Of a stretch of DNA of 64,000 nucleotides, positions 60,720 through 64,000 are shown in pieces. Origin of the DNA: Pseudonocardia alaniniphila. GTDB taxonomy: Bacteria > Actinomycetota > Actinomycetes > Mycobacteriales > Pseudonocardiaceae. Numbering within the stretch: position 1 is the first letter of the stretch; each line of letters starts with the position of its first letter. The DNA is taken from the NCBI RefSeq assembly GCF_022524485.1, contig NZ_JAKXMK010000019.1, positions 124,001 to 188,000 on the forward strand, in the 5' to 3' direction. A model generated the notes under the pieces. That model was given only the letters and a program-made list of their open reading frames with translations, was not told the origin of the DNA and did no database searches. The position numbers and the translations under genes were made by a program.

Positions 60720-61370
60720 ATGAACAGGGTATGGCGCGAATCTCACGGGAGTCTCGACGCCGTGCACCGCGTCGGCGCGATGCTGTTCGGTCTCGGGCTC
60801 TGGGTGTTCGGCATCCTCGGCCTCGTCAACCGGCTGGATCCGTTCACCACCAACGGCACCCCGGTGCTCGGGCTCTCGTCCAACGGTCTGCTCTCGGTGA
60901 TCTCGCTGGTCGTGGGCGCGATCCTGATCGCGGCGGCCATGCGCGGCGGCCGCACGGCCTCCACGGTGACCGTCGTCGTGGGGGTGGCGTTCATCCTCTC
61001 CGGCCTGGCCAACGTGCTCGTGCTGAACACCCCGATGAACCTGCTCGCGTTCCGGATGCCCAACGTGATCTTCAGCCTGATCGCAGGCGCGCTCCTGCTG
61101 TTCCTCGGCGCGTACGGCCGGTACACGGGCGGGCTGCCCGACGACAACCCGTACTACGCCGAACGCCATCCCCGCAGTGAGCCGGAAGTGCCCCTGCCCA
61201 CCGTCTTCCGGGACGCGGCGGACGTGGTCGCCGCCCGGGAGCTCGCCGAGGCCGAGCGCGCCGTCGCCCAGCACGCCGCCTCACCGGAGCAGGCCGACCG
61301 CGTGGCGGCGGCGCGGAGTGCACGGCGAGCCGAGGACCGGGTACGCGCCTGGCGTGCAGGCGCGCCCTGA
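60720..61370 (+). CDS. DUF4383 membrane protein
   Basis: 216 residues from ATG at 60720. Four membrane segments (AMLFGLGLWVFGILGLVN, LLSVISLVVGAILIAAAM, VTVVVGVAFILSGLANVLVL, VIFSLIAGALLLFLGAYGR) precede a charged cytoplasmic tail with Ala-rich helix (AAARELAEAERAVAQHAASPEQADRVAAARSARRAEDRV). The spacing fits the DUF4383 family. Function unknown. Confidence 0.8.
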   Translation: MNRVWRESHGSLDAVHRVGAMLFGLGLWVFGILGLVNRLDPFTTNGTPVLGLSSNGLLSVISLVVGAILIAAAMRGGRTASTVTVVVGVAFILSGLANVLVLNTPMNLLAFRMPNVIFSLIAGALLLFLGAYGRYTGGLPDDNPYYAERHPRSEPEVPLPTVFRDAADVVAARELAEAERAVAQHAASPEQADRVAAARSARRAEDRVRAWRAGAP

Positions 61371-61572
61371 CTCGACGACGAGGCGGACCCGCGCCGCCGG
61401 CTCCTGATCATCGTGTCCACCGCCCGGACACCCCGCGGCCATCGCACGGCCGACTGACCCTCGGCTCTAGAGCACCGCTCCAAAACAGTTCTATCGCCGG
61501 GCCGGGGCCCCGGGGCACGATGGCCCCGGAGGGGACGAGCCGATCCCCGGCGACGATGCGGAGGCGCGGACG

Positions 61573-62859
61573 ATGGCCTGGGACTTCTCGACGGAACCCG
61601 AGTTCGAGGCACAGCTCGAATGGATGCGCGGCTTCGTCCGCGAGGAGATCATTCCGTTGGAGACCCTCGATCTGGACCGCGAGACCTACGCGCGGATCAC
61701 CGCACCACTCAAGGAACAGGTGAAGGAGCGCGGCCTGTGGGCGGCTCACCTGCCGCCCGAGCTCGGCGGCGGCGGGTTCGGACAGGTCAGGCTCGGGCTG
61801 ATGCACGAGATCCTCGGTCAATGCCGCTACGCACCGGGGATCTTCGGCAACCAGGCGCCCGACTCCGGCAACGCCGAGCTGCTCGCCATCGGCGGGAGCC
61901 CCGAGCAGAAGGAACGCTGGATGCACCCGCTGCTGCGCGGAGAGCTGCGCAGTTGCTTCTCGATGACCGAGCCCGGGGCCGGGGCCGACCCGACGCTGCT
62001 CTCGACGCGGGCGGTGCTCGACGGCGACGACTACGTGATCAACGGACACAAGTGGTTCTCGTCGAACGCCTCGCACGCCGACTTCCTGATCGTCATGGCG
62101 GTGACCGACCCCGACGTGTCGGCCTACCAGGGTTCGTCGATGATCATCGTGCCCGTCGAGACGCCGGGTGTGCGGATCGTCCGCGACATCCCGGTGATGG
62201 ACCACCCGGCGATCGGCGGCGACCTCTACGGGGGACACGCCGAGATCATCTACACGGACGTGCGCGTGCCGAAGGAGAACCTGGTCGGCAACCCCGGCGA
62301 CGGCTTCCGGCTCGCTCAGCAGCGCCTCGGCCCCGGCCGCATCCACCACGCGATGCGCTGGCTGGGCCAGTCCAAGCGGGCGTTCGACATGCTGTGCGAG
62401 CGGGCGGTGAGCCGGTACACCCACGGCTCCGTGCTCGCCGAGAAGCAGATGGTGCAGGACTGGGTCGCCACGTCCGCGGCGGAGATGCAGGCCGCACGCT
62501 TGATGACCTTGCACGCCGCGTGGACGATGGACCAGGTGGGCGCGTCGAACGCCCGCGTCGAGATCGCCATGATCAAGTACTGGGGCGCAAAGGTGCTCCA
62601 CGACGTGATCGACCGCGCGATCCAGGTGCACGGCTCGCTGGGCTTCTCCGGCGACCTGCCGCTGGAGGGGATGTACCGCGCGGCCCGCGCCGCCCGGATC
62701 TACGACGGCCCCGACGAGGTGCACAAGAGCACGGTGGCGCGCCGGATCCTGCGCGGCTACACCCCCACCGACGTGCCGACCGAGCACGTCCCCACCCGCA
62801 CCGAAGCGGCCCGGAAGAAGTTCGCCCAGTATCTGGAGGAAGCGACCGCGAACCTGTAG
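61573..62859 (+). CDS. Acyl-CoA dehydrogenase family protein
   Basis: 428 residues. The substrate/FAD-site segments are GNQAPDSGNAELLAIGGSPEQKERWMHPLLRGELRSCFSMTEPGAGADP and YDGPDEVHKSTVARRILRG. It resembles the ACAD10/11-like branch: GRIHHAMRWLGQSKRAFDMLCERA, IHH positions. It oxidises an acyl-CoA in beta-oxidation-like catabolism; substrate unknown. ATG follows GAGGCGCGGACG. Confidence 0.9.
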   Translation: MAWDFSTEPEFEAQLEWMRGFVREEIIPLETLDLDRETYARITAPLKEQVKERGLWAAHLPPELGGGGFGQVRLGLMHEILGQCRYAPGIFGNQAPDSGNAELLAIGGSPEQKERWMHPLLRGELRSCFSMTEPGAGADPTLLSTRAVLDGDDYVINGHKWFSSNASHADFLIVMAVTDPDVSAYQGSSMIIVPVETPGVRIVRDIPVMDHPAIGGDLYGGHAEIIYTDVRVPKENLVGNPGDGFRLAQQRLGPGRIHHAMRWLGQSKRAFDMLCERAVSRYTHGSVLAEKQMVQDWVATSAAEMQAARLMTLHAAWTMDQVGASNARVEIAMIKYWGAKVLHDVIDRAIQVHGSLGFSGDLPLEGMYRAARAARIYDGPDEVHKSTVARRILRGYTPTDVPTEHVPTRTEAARKKFAQYLEEATANL

Positions 62860-62876
62860 CGCGCGCCCCGCGAGTC

Positions 62877-62908
62877 GCCTGCGACGGCCGGTCCCGGCCG
62901 TCGCAGGC
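62877..62908. terminator. Bidirectional terminator hairpin
   Basis: Perfect 14-bp arms GCCTGCGACGGCCG/CGGCCGTCGCAGGC with a 4-base loop lie between the convergent acyl-CoA dehydrogenase and aldo/keto reductase genes. It is the clearest terminator in the window. Confidence 0.85.
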
Positions 62909-62936
62909 AGCCGCACACGCTTTCCGGTGCGCCGAC

Positions 62937-63920
62937 CTACCAGCGGTCGTGGACGTGCGGGCGGATCAGGTCGTCGTAGACCTCGCGGATCGCCGTGCGC
63001 ACCTGCTCCTCCAGCGGGGCGAGGTCGGCCGCCGCGGCGTTGCCGCGCGCCTGCTCCGCGTTCCGCGCGCCCGGGATCACGACCGTCACCTGCGGGAGAT
63101 CGACGATCCAGCGCAGCGCGAACTGCGCCATCGTCGCCCCCGCGGGCAGCAGCGGCCGCAGCCGCTCGACGGCCTCGAGCCCGACCTCGTAGGGCACCCC
63201 GGCGAACGTCTCACCCACGTCGAACGCCTCGCCGCGCCGGTTGAAGGTGCGGTGGTCGTCGGGGCCGAACGTGGTGGCCGCGGTGTAGCGCCCCGAGAGC
63301 AGGCCCGACGCGAGCGGCACCCGGGCGATGATCGCGACGCCGGCCTCGTCCGCCGCGGGAAGCACCTGGTCCAGCGGCTTCTGCCGCAGCGCGTTGAGGA
63401 TGATCTGCACACTCGCGACGCCGGGCCGCGTGATCGCCGCGAGGGCCTCGTCCACCCGCTCGACGCTCACGCCGTAGGCCGCGATCCGCTTGTCGGCCAC
63501 GAGCTCGTCGAGCGCGTCGAAGACCTCGTCGCGCGAGTAGACGGGCGTGGGCGGGCAGTGCAGCTGCACCAGGTCCAGCGTGTCGACGCCGAGGTTGGCC
63601 CGCGAACGGTCGTTCCAGGCCCGGAAGTTCTCGCGCGTGTAGTTCTCCGGCACCTGCTCGACGCGCCGGCCCATCTTGGTGGCCACCACGAACCGCTCGT
63701 CTGCCCGCTCCCGTAGGAACCGGCCGACCAGCGTCTCGCTGCGACCGTCCCCGTAGACGTCGGCGGTGTCGAAGAACGTGACGCCGGTGTCGGCCGCCGC
63801 ATGCAGTACCGCGAGGGCATCGACCTCGTCGACCCGGCCCCAGTCCGCGCCGAGCTGCCAGCAACCGAGCCCGACGACGCCGACCTCACGACCGAGTCGT
63901 CGCGCGTTCCTCTTCTCCAT
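62937..63920 (-). CDS. Aldo/keto reductase
   Basis: 327 residues. The catalytic tetrad is visible: D in FFDTADVYGDG with its Y, K in VVATKMGRR and H in LVQLHCPPTP. It uses NAD(P)H to reduce a carbonyl; the layout matches the bacterial YhdN/AKR11-like group. ATG at 63920. It is convergent to the acyl-CoA dehydrogenase gene and may overlap a gene that enters from the right edge by 35 bases. Confidence 0.92.
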   Translation of the reverse strand: MEKRNARRLGREVGVVGLGCWQLGADWGRVDEVDALAVLHAAADTGVTFFDTADVYGDGRSETLVGRFLRERADERFVVATKMGRRVEQVPENYTRENFRAWNDRSRANLGVDTLDLVQLHCPPTPVYSRDEVFDALDELVADKRIAAYGVSVERVDEALAAITRPGVASVQIILNALRQKPLDQVLPAADEAGVAIIARVPLASGLLSGRYTAATTFGPDDHRTFNRRGEAFDVGETFAGVPYEVGLEAVERLRPLLPAGATMAQFALRWIVDLPQVTVVIPGARNAEQARGNAAAADLAPLEEQVRTAIREVYDDLIRPHVHDRW

Positions 63921-64000
63921 GGTCGGAGCGTACGTCGGCGGCCGCAGCCACTCGCTCGTGCAGCCGTGACCTGATCTCCTCCGGCGAGTAGGCCCGCCGG
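63886..64000 (-). CDS. Possible 3' end of a gene entering from the right edge
   Basis: An open minus-strand frame runs from the window edge to a stop at 63886-63888; its end reads RRAYSPEEIRSRLHERVAAAADVRSD then an acidic tail. It looks coding and amphipathic but is too short to recognise. It overlaps the start of the aldo/keto reductase by 35 bases, which would imply coupling. Confidence 0.35.
   Translation of the reverse strand, partial: RRAYSPEEIRSRLHERVAAAADVRSDHGEEERATTRS

Overview
The window is about 64 kb of very GC-rich, densely packed chromosomal DNA with GTG/ATG starts, many 4-base stop/start overlaps and no tRNA, rRNA, CRISPR array or intact insertion sequence that I could see. 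The gene set points to an actinomycete that makes phosphatidylinositol mannosides: phosphatidylinositol-phosphate synthase, PatA-type acyltransferase and PimA sit next to thrS, with pdxS, pdxT and yebC nearby. Pseudonocardiaceae (for example Pseudonocardia or a relative) is my best guess; this is inference from gene content and order, not from a marker gene.

Layout. (1) 1-3744: part of a tellurite/stress (Ter) module: phosphoribosyltransferase-TRSP protein, StiP-like PRTase-PELOTA protein and HAD hydrolase, translationally coupled, then a convergent TerD. (2) 3945-22657, mostly minus strand: a conserved actinobacterial housekeeping block (yebC, pdxT ... pdxS, LemA-like protein, pimA, PIM acyltransferase, pgsA, HIT protein, thrS). 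About 10 kb lies between pdxT and pdxS: an AraC/MFS pair with a 72-bp direct repeat between them, NAD malic enzyme, EF-G-like GTPase, azlCD with an XRE-cupin regulator, and a secreted GH16 protein with long low-complexity repeats. (3) 22695-22862: a MITE-like element with about 20-bp terminal inverted repeats just upstream of thrS. (4) 22907-39919: accessory and metabolic genes: roadblock-like Pro/Ala-rich protein, luciferase-like oxidoreductases, a bifunctional penicillin-binding protein, DUF3500 protein, PAS/GAF/SpoIIE phosphatase coupled to a P-loop kinase, a small operon with an apparently frameshifted YjbR gene, P450/TetR, MerR/RidA, a small two-TM protein, LysR/SDR and a PPOX F420-type protein. 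(5) 40098-45688: a complete five-gene peptide (Dpp/Opp) ABC importer operon. (6) 45827-52758: an unknown protein, a coupled pirin/GNAT/cytosolic binding-protein operon and a coupled SNF2 helicase/SWIM pair. (7) 52745-64000: amidase, PLP trans-sulfuration enzyme, a second bifunctional penicillin-binding protein, TatA, an ArsR/DUF899/two-TM operon with a perfect palindrome at its start, DUF4383 membrane protein, acyl-CoA dehydrogenase, aldo/keto reductase and a possible partial gene at the right edge.

How the genes work together: the central block makes envelope glycolipid precursors (PI phosphate, mannosylation, acylation), PLP and charged threonine; two penicillin-binding proteins and a GH16 protein add cell-surface functions; many of the remaining genes form regulator-plus-target pairs whose intergenic dyads are listed as candidate operators. 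I saw no complete novel defence or mobile system. The most unusual items are the MITE-like element, the repeat-rich GH16 protein, the duplicated 72-bp regulatory segment, the signal-less binding protein with pirin and GNAT, and REP-like insertions inside two coding regions.
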